Below, in pieces: positions 1 to 11,079 of a DNA stretch of 64,000 nt. The translations under genes were made by a program, and so were the position numbers. The notes beneath the pieces were generated by a model. The model did not search any database and was not told where the DNA came from. It saw only the letters and a program-made list of their open reading frames with translations. How positions within the stretch are numbered: position 1 is the stretch's first letter; each line of letters starts with the position of its first letter. This stretch comes from Triglochin maritima (lineage: Eukaryota; Streptophyta; Magnoliopsida; Alismatales; Juncaginaceae): NCBI GenBank assembly GCA_963682175.1, contig OY821775.1, positions 9,582,501 through 9,646,500 of the forward strand, given 5' to 3'.

Positions 1-2943
1 TACCAAGTTACGTTGAAATTATTTGGCATTCATGTGATTGAATGCATGGTTCGTATTTTATATTTTGTCATTGGAAGAACCTTATCATTTATTTTGTAAT
101 AGTTGAATAAATAATTTATCTACAATAAATATTTTATTCAGCTTGAAATGAAGAGTATAGATACTCTTCGGTCTCCAATTTGATTTAAGATCAGGAAAGA
201 TGAATTATGCATCATGTATAGTGCTGCCATGCACACTATATTAAGAGATAAGTATTCTCTAATTTGATAATTGGAAAAGCCAAAGCCACTACTGTACAAG
301 GCCATACAAATTTAGTAGAAATCTCCAGAAGAGTCATATCTACTATTACATGTTGAATTATCTTGGCTTTAAATGATGCATTTTATATATTATGTCTTAA
401 GAAACTTATTAAGTTTCAAATCGCAAGAATGACTTGTATTGAGACTACAATTGAAGTAAAGAAGAATATTTTTATATTCCTACAATCATGTCAGGTAAGA
501 AAAATGCTATCAAGAAAATTACCTGACTTTTGAACAATGTGTCATTGCACATGTAGTGGCTTGGTCAAACGACTTGCACTGATGAATCAAATGAATATTG
601 ATTCTAATAACATATGGTATGACCGATTGGGTCAATAAGGACATATATGATGACAAATGTTTCTGAAATTTCATATGATCATCCACTGAAGAATGAGAAG
701 GTTCTTCAACTAAGTAGGTATCTATGAGCTCTATCTTTCCGTAAGATGAGATAACTTGTGATTCAAAGTCATAAGAATAAGTTATTGCAAAATCACAATA
801 TGTGTCATCGTATTTTGGATCATGTGCCTGAAGCACACGTTACAAATTAAGCATCGATTTATAAAATATCTCTGAATATGAATCATTATTAGATCTCAAA
901 ATTGATACATTAATATGCATACATGTTGATATTATTCATTTTTTTTTTGTTATGTACATCATGTTATGAATGTTCCCCTATTTTACTTGTACAATATTGA
1001 ATGAAATGTTTCCCGTCTGCGATTAATAGTTTACCACCTCCAAAATTTAGTGGTCTCAAATTAAATTGGACATTTCAGTATGATTCATATTCCCAATAAT
1101 ATTAAAATACTTGAAGCCCTGAAGGACGATGTATTTTATTGTTCAGTCCAATATTTATATATAGAGAGAGACATATTTTTCTTGGCATTAGGGGGAGAAA
1201 GCCAGAAGCTTAAAGAATGCCAAGAAAATATATTATATTGAACCTGAAGTTCATTAGAGAACATACGTACAAATATCGTTGAACCTGAAGTTCCTAAAAT
1301 CATTAACTTGCAATATCTAGCAAGTAAATGTCATACATCTTTATTGATCACAAAAGAGTGACTATGTCTTGTATTACTAGACATAAAGCACATAATATAA
1401 TATAAAGTGAAGATTTTCGCATGATAAAATATATTTGAGCTCAACCAACGCCAGAAGCGTGGACTATAACATATATTATTTGTGGAAATGAAAATAAAAC
1501 TTAGTCACTCATTACACCTCCTGAAGAGGTTATTCCTGAAGAATATAAACCGGTAAAATAAAAGCAGCTGCTAGCAAATGTAACAATTCCGGGAATACAT
1601 AACGGTCAGATCCTAACATTTTGGGAAACAACGAGGATTTGATTATTATAAAAGTTGCAATCAACTATGCTAATACGAGAGAAGCATTAAAAGGTTATCG
1701 TCGACGACAAATTCGCCTTCTTAGAGCATGCTAATTCAATAGAAAATCTGGATCCAGAATCTATAGTATTATAAGAATGCCAGAAGCATTCGTATTTGAA
1801 ATGAACAAAAGAAGGTGAATAATATAGAACTAGACTCGCTTATTGGACCTGTAGTCCTGATTTCTGAAGAATATGAATAGAAATCACATTACAACATGGT
1901 GGTACATTATAAAGCGAGTAGTGACACAAGGGTTTTTCGCAGGACTCAACATTACGATGTTACTTATTCTCTCGAAATGTATAATATTACGTTATGTCAC
2001 TTGATCAGTGTGACATAAATATATATAAACATATGAGATATGTTGTGACTGCAAATTTGTATGTCATTTGGTATTGATATAAATAAATCCCTGAAGGACT
2101 AAAATTGCCTAAGGGAAATTATAATGAAGAGATGCATTATAATCATCATATGAACAAACAAAGAGAATATGCATATCATCTCGAATAATGATATTTAAAG
2201 GAACTCCTGAAGAGATTAAACACGTACCCGTGAAATATTCGAATGATAAATTTTGAAATAAATAACTAGAGAACAATCAACTATTTTTCGACATGCAGTT
2301 CGGACATTCTCCAGAAGAGAATTGTTACAATGATTCAATTATATAAAGATATATTATACAAAGAAAGTTCACATGGAATTATCAATATTTACTTACTATA
2401 TTCATGAGGTAAATATTTTGTTCAGTGACGATTCCTATATGTCTAATCCACAACAATAAAAAATCACAAATTATTTTGTGTTATTGTGGAGACGTTGCAA
2501 TGTTTATGCAAGTTGGTGAACTACGTATCAGGGGAGTAGATTTCTAATCATCATCCCTAAAGAACAATTATCCCTGAAGGATAATACCCAGAAGGCCTAT
2601 AGCTGTACTCTTTTTTCCCTTTTCAAGTTTTTGTCCTACAAGGTTTTACTTGGCGAGATTTTTAACGAGACAGCTTGCGCAATTGTATTAACATATGTCA
2701 TGCACTCTTTTTCCCTTAGCTATTTTCTCACTGGGTTTTTATAGCAAGGTTTTTAACGAGACATGAACATAACACTATTTTCCAACATAGTGTATAAATA
2801 TATGTTGAAATGAGGGGGAGAATTATACGCTCTGCACTTTTTTTCCCTTTACCAAGTTTTTGTCCCACAGGGTTTTACTTGGCAAGGTTTTTAACGAGGC
2901 AGATCGAAAAGCGTATTCCAAAAGGTGATCATCCAAGGTGGAG
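1..2943 (+). mobile_element. Decayed Ty1/copia retrotransposon, internal region
   Basis: No long reading frame survives. Around 1905-2020 the + strand, read across at least two frames, gives pieces of the copia reverse transcriptase region: a short KAR-type stretch, VVTQGF, then YDVTYS and NITL. This matches the conserved copia segment KARLVAQGF...DY..TYSPV...ITFR. The region ends in a pre-LTR segment and a 3' LTR at 2944, which fixes the orientation. The 5' end lies outside the window. Frameshifts and stops show it is a fossil. The copia call is secure from the 3' end; lineage within copia is not resolved. Confidence 0.75.
2602..2905 (+). repeat. Three imperfect copies of a copia pre-LTR module
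   Basis: A module of about 65-75 bases recurs at about 2602-2672, 2700-2765 and 2835-2905. Each copy has a T-rich CTTTTTCCC stretch, then GTTTTTGTCC or a variant, GGGTTTT, and TTTTTAACGAG(A/G)CA. Modules of this type are known just upstream of the polypurine tract in several plant copia lineages. The middle copy is the most diverged. Confidence 0.7.
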
Positions 2944-3222
2944 TGTTATGAAAATTGTGTATAGTGGATGATTCACCTTCCAAGATGTTTCACCTTCCAA
3001 GATGGTTCATCTTCCAACCAACCTATTATAACTCCTCTATTAATATGTGTTGTAATGTTTATATTTACATAATTATTTAATGTAGACTATGTAACTTACA
3101 CACCTCTATGTGTATAAATATGAGGTTGTAATATGTATTGAGAACACACAAAAGAGATGAAATACAACTCCTCCATTCTTCCCCAACTTCTTGTCCTTTT
3201 GTTTGATCGTTATTTTACAACA
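2944..3222 (+). repeat. 3' LTR of the left-edge copia element
   Basis: The segment starts TGTTATGAAAATTG directly after the purine-rich tract CATCCAAGGTGGAG, the classical polypurine-tract/LTR junction of plant copia elements. It ends ...TTTTACAACA, giving TG..CA termini and a 279-bp length. A TATA-like GTGTATAAATATGAGG lies near 3111-3126, as expected for an LTR promoter. The right boundary is inferred from the CA end and could be off by a few bases. The matching 5' LTR is not in the window. Confidence 0.7.
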
Positions 3223-3246
3223 AATACGTGGGTTTTTGTATTTATA

Positions 3247-3258
3247 GCTCTGATACCA
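3247..3258 (-). other. Primer-binding-site-like motif (tRNA-iMet)
   Basis: The - strand reads TGGTATCAGAGC immediately after the ...ACTCA end of the LTR-like arm at 3259. This is the usual primer-binding site of many plant LTR retrotransposons. It supports reading the left arm of the foldback as a - strand 5' LTR. The rest of that element is not visible, because the copia 3' LTR lies just to the left. Confidence 0.6.
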
Positions 3259-3814
3259 TGAGTAACGTCCCATCTCCAAACCTTCACCGAGCTCGATTCC
3301 TAGTCCGTCGCCTACAAGCTCACTAACCCACAACACCTACTTATTGCTACAAAACTTAAGTTAGTAAGTGTTGTGGTAGTTGATTCGTGTCTTTATATCC
3401 CATATTAACATTTTTGTGTTAGACAATGTGAGACTATTGTTTGGGGTGTTACAACGTACCTCACTTGGACATTTGATGTACTCGTCAGGGCAAGCCAGTC
3501 AGTCATCAGGTATTGTGCAATTCTAGAAGTGACTCCTACCTTGGGACGAGACAAGCCGGAATTGTGGGAACTAAGTGCTACACCAAAATGGTGTGAGCGA
3601 ATCCTCTGATGCCTTGTGACTGACTTGACCCTGACGATGACGTCATATCTTCAAGTGAGGTAGGTTGTAACACACCAAATATTAGTCTCACATTGCCTAA
3701 GATAAAAACGTTAGTATGAGATACAATGACATGAGTACACTACGACACCACTTACCAACTTAAATTTTGTGATAATATATATGTGTTGTAGGCAGTGAGC
3801 CACGTAATGTTACA
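3259..3814. repeat. Large foldback: two LTR-like arms head to head
   Basis: The left arm (3259-3453, read on the - strand) and the right arm (3666-3814, read on the + strand) both start TGTAACAC(A/C)CC and stay alignable through CTCACATTG, AACTTAA and AAGT(G)GT blocks. The inverted similarity continues inward: CTCACTTG, CGTCAGGG and CAGTCA occur on both sides of the 3454-3665 centre. The left arm ends ACTCA and is followed on the - strand by TGGTATCAGAGC (3258-3247), a match to the initiator-Met tRNA primer-binding site. The arms therefore look like LTRs or TRIM-type terminal repeats, but in inverted instead of direct orientation. No coding capacity. Confidence 0.65.
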
Positions 3815-4617
3815 TTGGTCATTGGATAGGGGATTTTTTAAAAGTAAGATTGTATGCCCAATTCCAGATAATATCCGTCTTAGACGGAAAAATACGAACT
3901 TTACCAATCTGAAATCATAAAATGGCCGGGTAGTGGTCGCACCTCCAGGCTCCAGCGCACCTTTTCACCACCCATGACATCCCAGCCGTCCATGCCACCA
4001 CCCCATCCAACATCCACCGTTGAACGCCTCCTTGTTACCTCCGAAATCCTTGTGTCTAATTTCCATCCATCTCTCCTATTTCCAGAGAATTTTCGCAACC
4101 GTCCGATCCCCATCTGACGGTTCACTTTTCTCGACACCATCGCGGAACAAAGTTGCCCCTTTTCCGTTTTTCTATTTTCCCCCTTTTCCCGTCTAAACCC
4201 TAGATTTCGCGAAACCGAACGAACCCTAGCCCATCGTCGTCTAGAGTTTCCATCCCCAAATCCGAAAACCCCCAAATCGGATAGCCGCGCCACTTCCAAT
4301 CCCGAATTCGACCCGAAATCGAGATCCCCCCTGCGATTCTCCGCCGATCGGTAGGTGGCATAGGCTTCTCAGGCGATCTTCGCCTAGGTACGGTTCCAAT
4401 CCCTCTTTCCACTCGATCGTCTGATTCTGTTGTACGGATCTGTGGTGGAGAGGGTTTCTCACGGTTTGCATGTCTTCTAGGGTTCTATTGGAGGATTTTT
4501 TGTCGGATCTTGTTGTTGTAACGGTGGGTTTAGATCTGTTTTGAGTTTCCACGCTCATGTGGTAGAAGATGGGATTTCGAGATTTCGGGTTTCTACTTGT
4601 GATTTGAGGTTTAGTAA
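3815..4617 (+). promoter_or_regulatory. Promoter and 5' UTR region of EPCR1
   Basis: This stretch holds the putative promoter and leader of the EPCR1 gene. From about 4160 the sequence becomes C/T-rich (CCCTAGATTTCGCG), typical of plant transcribed leaders. A possible leader intron runs from a donor at CCTAG|GTACGG (about 4388) to an acceptor near TTTAG just before the ATG at 4618; the T/G-rich composition between 4400 and 4610 fits an intron. This splice is inferred. No TATA box could be assigned with confidence. Confidence 0.45.
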
Positions 4618-7600
4618 ATGGAAGATAGCATAGTGAAACATGAAGGTCCAAGTGTTTCGAAAAGGTCAAGGTCTTCGGATGCCCACGGGTGGTGTCAGGA
4701 GCAGTCGTGTGGTTCTTCGGGAAAATTGCCATCTGAAAACGGTTGCGCCTTGAAGCGTAAACGTCGGGATAGGAGTGGTGGGAGGAGTTTTTCCGGAAGC
4801 AGCAGGCGGAGAAAAAGCAAGAGTAAAATTTCCGTCACCAGTTCGAATGCTACTGTTGAGAAACAAAATGTTAGTACGGACATTTCTTTGGTGAAGTCTG
4901 ATGTAGGTGTGACTGGTACTGAGACTCCACAGAAACCACTCTCTAATGGCTCCGGCAGTGTATTGCATGATGTCAATGGCTTAAGTAGCATTTCACATAC
5001 TTCTAGTGACCAATCTGTTGTACAAAAGGAAGATAAATCCGCCATTCATGCTGAAAATGCTCAGGATCTTTCAAGTCTGGCAAATGGCTTTGTAGTTCCC
5101 AAGCGACCTCGTGGTGCCTCGCGGCGGAAGAAGGCCAGCTATTGTTCTTTGGCAGATGGTTCAACCCTTGGAGTCTCTAGTTGTAATCGTACAAACAATA
5201 ATGATGCTCCCAGCAGCATGTTATCAGTTGACTCGGTTACAACACCTCATGTTTCTATGGTTAAGAACAAGAAAGTTTTAAGTGAACACAAGGAAAGTGA
5301 ACCTAACAGTCTTAAAAGAGAAGTTCTAGCTGAGGTTCCAACTAATGAAGAGGAAGAAACACCCTTGGGAAAAATCATTCGTAGCAAGGTTGTTAGGAAT
5401 CATAGGAAGAGGAGGTATTCCACTTCAGAAGGGCATGTGGATTTGGAGAATGGGACTCTTTATTTCCAGAAATCCAGTGAATCTTTTGAAGGCACTCATG
5501 ACGACGAGGAAAATCTTGAGGAAAATGCTGCTCGAATGCTTTCCTCTCGATTTGATCCCAGTTGTACAGGTTTTTCTGGGAACAAGACACCTCCAAAACC
5601 AGTAAATGGATGTGCTACGTATGCGGAGTCATTTTGTGCTGATTCTGGTGTTTTGGATTCCAGAAGTTCGTCTTTTGATGCCAGCAGAATTCTGAGGCCG
5701 AGACGAGGAAAAGATAGGAATTCTGTTCGGAAACGTCGGCATTTTTATGAGGTTCATGCGAAGGATATGGACCCCCATTGGGTTTTGAAGAGAAGAATCA
5801 GGATCTTTTGGCCATTGGATGAAGTATGGTATTTTGGTCTCGTTACAGATTACAATCCCATCACATGTCTACACCATGTCAAATATGATGATCGTGAGGA
5901 AGAATGGGTCAACCTGCAAAATGAGAGGTTCAAGTTGCTGATGTTCCCTAGTGAATTTACAGGCAAGTTAGGTAAGCAAGAGCATAATTCAGATGGCGGA
6001 CCGAAAACTGTAGAAGTTGGGGAGAATGCTTCAGATGATAAAGATACCAGCCATTTTACTGAGTCTGAGCCTATAATATCTTGGCTAGCCCGATCAACTC
6101 ATCGACTAAAGCTGTGTCCGTTGAACATCTTGAAGGAAAAAAGATCTCGTTTAAGAAAATATCCTACTTTGTCATTGCTAGGGAAAGAAGAGCAAATAAA
6201 TGTGCGCTCGTTGGCTGCTGTGCACTTGAACAGGAATACTTGTAGCACAGCACCTCATCTTGTTTCTGAGGGTGTTAAACATGCTCCAATCGTAAAGGGG
6301 GAAGAAGACATCTTTGACAGAAGGTTCTCTTTTTTCTATTCGAGGAAGCGCTTTCGCAGGTCAAGGAAGCTCTTCAATAATGTTGTGGTGGAGAATCCTA
6401 TAGAGAGGAGCTTTGGCACTTATGGAATTTCAGGACTCCTTGAGCTTGACTTAAAACTGAAGATAGTGAAACTAAAACTCGGGAGTTCAGATTGGAGGAT
6501 ATTAGTGCCTCAGTATCATAAGTCACAATTTGTAGAAGAAAATATCTGGTTGTGTGGGAGATTTGTCTTGCTTCATTATGGTAGATTGATCACCACGTTT
6601 CCAAAAGTCTGCATGAAAGTTTTTTTCCTGGATAATATTACGGGCTTAAAAATTGTATCGTATGAAGGAGACTTACGGCATGCTATTGCCCTTGTATGTC
6701 TAATCCTCAGAATATTTTATAGTTCTGGAGAGCGTAGAAAGCCTGTAGGAATGCAAATACCTGTTACATCTATTGGATTTCAGTTTTCAGGCCTTAAACG
6801 ACGTGGTAGACATATTTTATTTGCAGTGCAATACTTCTTGGAGCTTGACAGTTTGAAATGGACAAATCTGAATCATACACTGAAACAGAACTGTCTTTTG
6901 ACAAGTGAAGTTCCTATATCAGAGTGCACTAGCATTATGGATCTTCTTGAAAGAAATGATCTGATGTCATACTTTGAGGTATGTATATTTAGTGCAATAT
7001 AGGATTGTTTGAGAAGAAACTGAAAATTTGGAGCTCTCGCCATGATAGTTGTTGTTTAACACAGAGTAATCAATTATTTACCTTATATATATTTAAAATT
7101 TCAGGCTATTGTGCGGCTATATTTTCATGCCTGCTGCTTGAATGGTGCTAGTTTAATGTAAATATGTTTGTCTGAATGTTTTGAGACTGATTTTTTTCTA
7201 CCTTTCTTCTAGGATGTGGACAGTAATTTGCTGGTCAAAAGCCATCTGAAGTTGCTGTTGAAGAATGGGACATCTTCTATTGGCTCTGAAAATCAAAGGC
7301 CTGTACCCGCACTAGCTTATCAAGAGAAAAGTTGCAAAATGGTAATGGATGCTGTCCACTCCATTACTGCTGATTCTTCTTGCTTGGAGGGCATCTCTTC
7401 ACTGGACAAAAGTGCAGTCGTACCTTGTTCCTCTCCCACTTATGTGAAACATGAATCCTTTGAAGAGGAAGATCAGGTTCTTGATAGGGAAGATAAAGCT
7501 GTATCAACGTCTGATCATATTCATAAAGTGAATGGATCCAGTCTTCAGGATTCCAGCCCACGTTTTAGACCTAGAGAACCACATAATGGGCTTACATCTG

Positions 7601-9966
7601 TTTTATCTCCTTTTGGTTGTCAGTCTCAAATGCAGTCTGAAGATTTTAATAGGGATGGTTTTGTTGGTGGATACAGAAAGCCTAGAACACGGGTTTCATA
7701 TTCTTCACCAATTGGAGGGCATCCTCCTGGCACAGACTCCCACTGCCATGGTCAGAAGGGACACCCTTACAAGAAAATGAGAACTGATATTTCAAAAAAG
7801 ATCTCAATGGTTGCTGGACTTCCTCAGAGGAATATATCTTCAATGGTTTGTGAAGCAAATGTCTTGGTGACTGATTGTGATAGAGGGTGGAGAGAACATG
7901 GTGCCCAGGTTGTACTAGACTCTGATGACCAGGACTGGAAAATTCTGGTAAAACTATCAGGGGTTACAAAATACTCATATAAGGCACACCAGTTTTTGCA
8001 GCCTGGTTCGACAAACCGATTTACGCATGCTATGATGTGGAAAGGAGGGAAGAATTGGACCTTGGAGTTCTGTGACCGTAATCACTGGGCACTCTTCAAG
8101 GAGATGCATGAAGAATGTTATAACCGGAATCTCAGGGCTGCTTCTATCAAAAACATCCCTATCCCTGGAGTCCGTCTGATTGAAGATGTTACCGATTCTA
8201 CCATTGAAGTGCCTTTTGTCCCAAGTTTCCCGAGGTACTTTCGTCAAATTGGGACTGAGGTTGACATGGCAATGGATCCTTCCCAAGTCATATATGACCT
8301 GGACAGCGATGATGAGGAATGGATATCAAAGCGCAGAAGCTCGGCAGATAATGATGGGAACACATTTGCTGAAATATCAGACGACATGTTTGAGAAGGCT
8401 ATTGACATGTTGGAGAAATTTGCTTATGCCCAACAATGTGATGAGTTCACTGATTCTGAAATTGAGAGTTATATGGAAGAGATTGTACCTTTGGATGCTG
8501 TCAAGTCTATTCACGAATATTGGTTCTCAAAGCGTCAGAAGAAAGGGTTGCCTTTGATTCAGCAATTCCAGGTAATTTATTCAAATATTCTTTTCCACAA
8601 ACTCTTGCAAGTTGTAACTTGAGTTCCCTGTAATGAACATTAGTTGCATACTCTGCTTCTAATGAGTTGGTTTTCGTATGGAACACATATTAAAATGAAT
8701 GTGAATTTATCTAGGTAACTTTCGTGCACTTGTATGTTATGAACCATACACTGTTCCATTCTGGTAGAGTGGTTTTGCTTTATCCCTTTTTCTATCTATT
8801 AGTGATAAAAAATGGTTCTGCTTCATGCAGGAAGTAACCTCAAATTATAGTGTCAACTTTCCAGAGAATTCCAGAAGTTATTATAATTTAGATGAACTGT
8901 TTATGACCATAACTTTTGATTCTAATCAAAATTTGTTTCACGTAACAGGTTCATAAAATGGATGCTATTTTCATATGACATTGTTAATCATGGGAATTTT
9001 GTGTATTCTTGAAAGTTTGATTCTTGTCCTGATTTTTTTTCCAGCAATACCATAACTTATTTATTATCTTACTCTCTGCAGCCTCCCCTATGGGAGCAGT
9101 ACCAAAAAAAACTAAAAGAATGGGAATTTACTATGAGCAAACTCACCAATTCCAATGACTCTCAAGGGAATGGGTTATTGGCTGGGAAACCACCAATGTT
9201 TGCTTTCTGTTTGAAACCACGAGGACTGGATGCACCTAATAAAGGCTCGAAGCAAAGGTCTCATAAGAAATTCGCGGTTGGACACCATAGCATGCCTAGA
9301 GAGCATGACAGCCTCCAAAACTTTGGTATTTACGCTCTCCATTTTCTCTCTCCCAATCAAGTAAATTTTAATATTTTATCCCGAAGTTTATGTTTTGGGT
9401 TATTGACTTTTGAGTATGATTTGATATTAGGTAGGAAGACAAATGGATATTATGCAGGAGATGAGAGGGCTTTTGTCATGGTCCCTAACCAAGAAGTTTT
9501 TGATTCTGGCATCTGGGTTCAGTCGCCGACAGGATTTTCCCCTAGGGATACAGCAAATACTTTCATGGCAACAAGCAGACCTGATAGAAAATACATGAAA
9601 CTTCAGAGGAATTTCAGAAGAGTAGGGACGTTCCCATCTCATAGAAACTTCCACATTGCATCAGCATCAAATGGCCAAAGAAGGATAATCGAATCTCCCC
9701 GCCTAAATAATGGATTTGCCGACTGGACCAGTCATAAGCAGATCCAATCCGATGGCTTTCAGCAGCAGGATGCTGACATTGAGGAGTTCAGGTTGCGTGA
9801 TGCATCCAGTGCAGCTCGTCATGCATCAAACATGGCTAAGCTGAAGAGAGAGAAAGCTCAGTGGCTGCTACACAAGGCTGATCTTGCCCTACACAAAGCC
9901 ATGGTTGCTCTCATGACTGCTGAGGCCATGAAAGCTTCTGAAGATGGTTTCATTGACGAGGGATGA
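4618..9966 (+). CDS. EPCR1: Enhancer of polycomb-related protein (EPCR1 type), 4 coding exons
   Basis: The coding exons are 4618-6978, 7213-8571, 9082-9325 and 9431-9966, with introns GT..AG and phases 0, 0 and 1. They give 1,499 residues. The first 350 residues are basic and low-complexity. Residues about 380-445 form a Tudor-like region (FWPLDEVWYFGLV, then YDDREEEWVNL). Residues about 1100-1260 carry the EPL1 signature (SFPRYFRQIG, DLDSDDEEWI, then PPLWEQYQKK). The C-terminus is a charged helix. Length matches the long plant EPL proteins; Arabidopsis EPCR1 is about 1,540 residues. Known family role: chromatin, with EPCR proteins reported in the PEAT complex with PWWP, ARID and TRB proteins; the short EPL1A/B proteins act in NuA4. 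The start is the first ATG after the leader in the long open frame. No break is seen, so it is probably functional and nuclear. Confidence 0.93.
9326..9430 (+). other. 105-nt intron of EPCR1 that is open in frame
   Basis: The donor is AACTTTG|GTATTT and the acceptor GATATTAG|GTAGG. The intron is 35 codons long and has no in-frame stop, so both spliced and unspliced transcripts keep the frame. The spliced version gives NFGRKTNGY, which resembles the conserved FGRRTNGF-type segment of plant relatives (from memory), so splicing is the expected form. The interior is AT-rich and its translation is hydrophobic and unlike the family. Confidence 0.75.
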
Positions 9967-11079
9967 ATACTACAAGGGATGCATCAAGTCTATTTTGACC
10001 AGTATAAGCTTATCAAGCTTTTTTGGCAAATATTTCGGTGAAAAGGCTCTTCCCTCGGTGGAACCAGTCTATTTTTGAGAGGGGACTTACAAGGCATTGT
10101 GTATGAGATCTCAAAAAGCACCGCAGTCGGATAAATTATCTTATGCAGTTTTGGTTAATACTCGCCTGATGCTTGGATGCCGACTGAACTCCATCCGGGA
10201 CGTTGTTGGTTTTTCTCCTTACAGTTCTTTGTACAGAATTTCTTCTCTTTACTCTTGCAAATATTTGCCAATGACCAAAAAAGGAAGTTTGATCCAAAAT
10301 AACACCATAGCCAAAGTTCTCTATGAATGTCATGTATTCTGAACTGCTACGTAATTGCGGTGCATCACGGGCGCTTAGTATTCCGAAGCTTCATATAGGC
10401 TGGAGTGCTTTGTTGTGCAGGGTTTATGGACCAGTACATTTTTCTTCATACACGTAGCTTGTAACAGTTCTTGGCTTCACCGTAGTTCAAATTACTTGAG
10501 TTGACCGGTTCACATAGGACGCTGGTCTGATGGTTATTTTTCTGACTGAATCCAATAGTATTATTTCTTAAACTTGCTTGTTTAAACTGTATTATGTTTA
10601 GGAACTATTATTTCCCCCCTATTTTAATGGATACGTGCGGATGTGCTCCCAATCAGTTGTGCTCTTCAATCTTAAAGTTTATGTTTGATTTATTAAGAAC
10701 CAGGAGAGAAAAATGATATGTAGAAGAAAAAAAGTCTTAACTACAAATAAAAAGCCATTATTTTGTAAGGTGATCATAGGTATCAAGGATATATCTGCAA
10801 GTCACAAGATGGTTAAAAAACTAGTCGACAGTAAGGACATTCTGTTTCAACAAATAAAGCAATTACACATTATGCATCTCACTTGAACACGGAAGCATTA
10901 TTTGTTACAGTCCTTAAGTTGCACTGGCATCATAATTCTGTAATCCAGCTCCAGACTCAAGACTAAGCTCAATGATCGACGTAATATTCTTTGTGGACGG
11001 GGAAACAATAACCGGGTTAATTAATTATTAGCGAAACACTCACCTCTTCATTGGTGGGTAGAGATCCTCCTTATCTTTA
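9967..11079. other. 3' untranslated and intergenic DNA between convergent genes
   Basis: EPCR1 (+) and the GT4 gene (-) converge here. The first several hundred bases presumably include the EPCR1 3' UTR. AT-rich tracts near 10540-10620 could hold polyadenylation signals. Short open frames at 10097-10342 (+) and 10136-10333 (-) resemble no protein family. No repeat or RNA gene was recognised. Confidence 0.6.

Noticed and set aside
519..836. 105-codon - strand frame in the left copia remnant
   Set aside because: Opposite to the element's coding strand and without recognisable motifs.
10097..10342. 81-codon frame downstream of EPCR1
   Set aside because: It lies in the probable 3' UTR; no family match or supporting signal.
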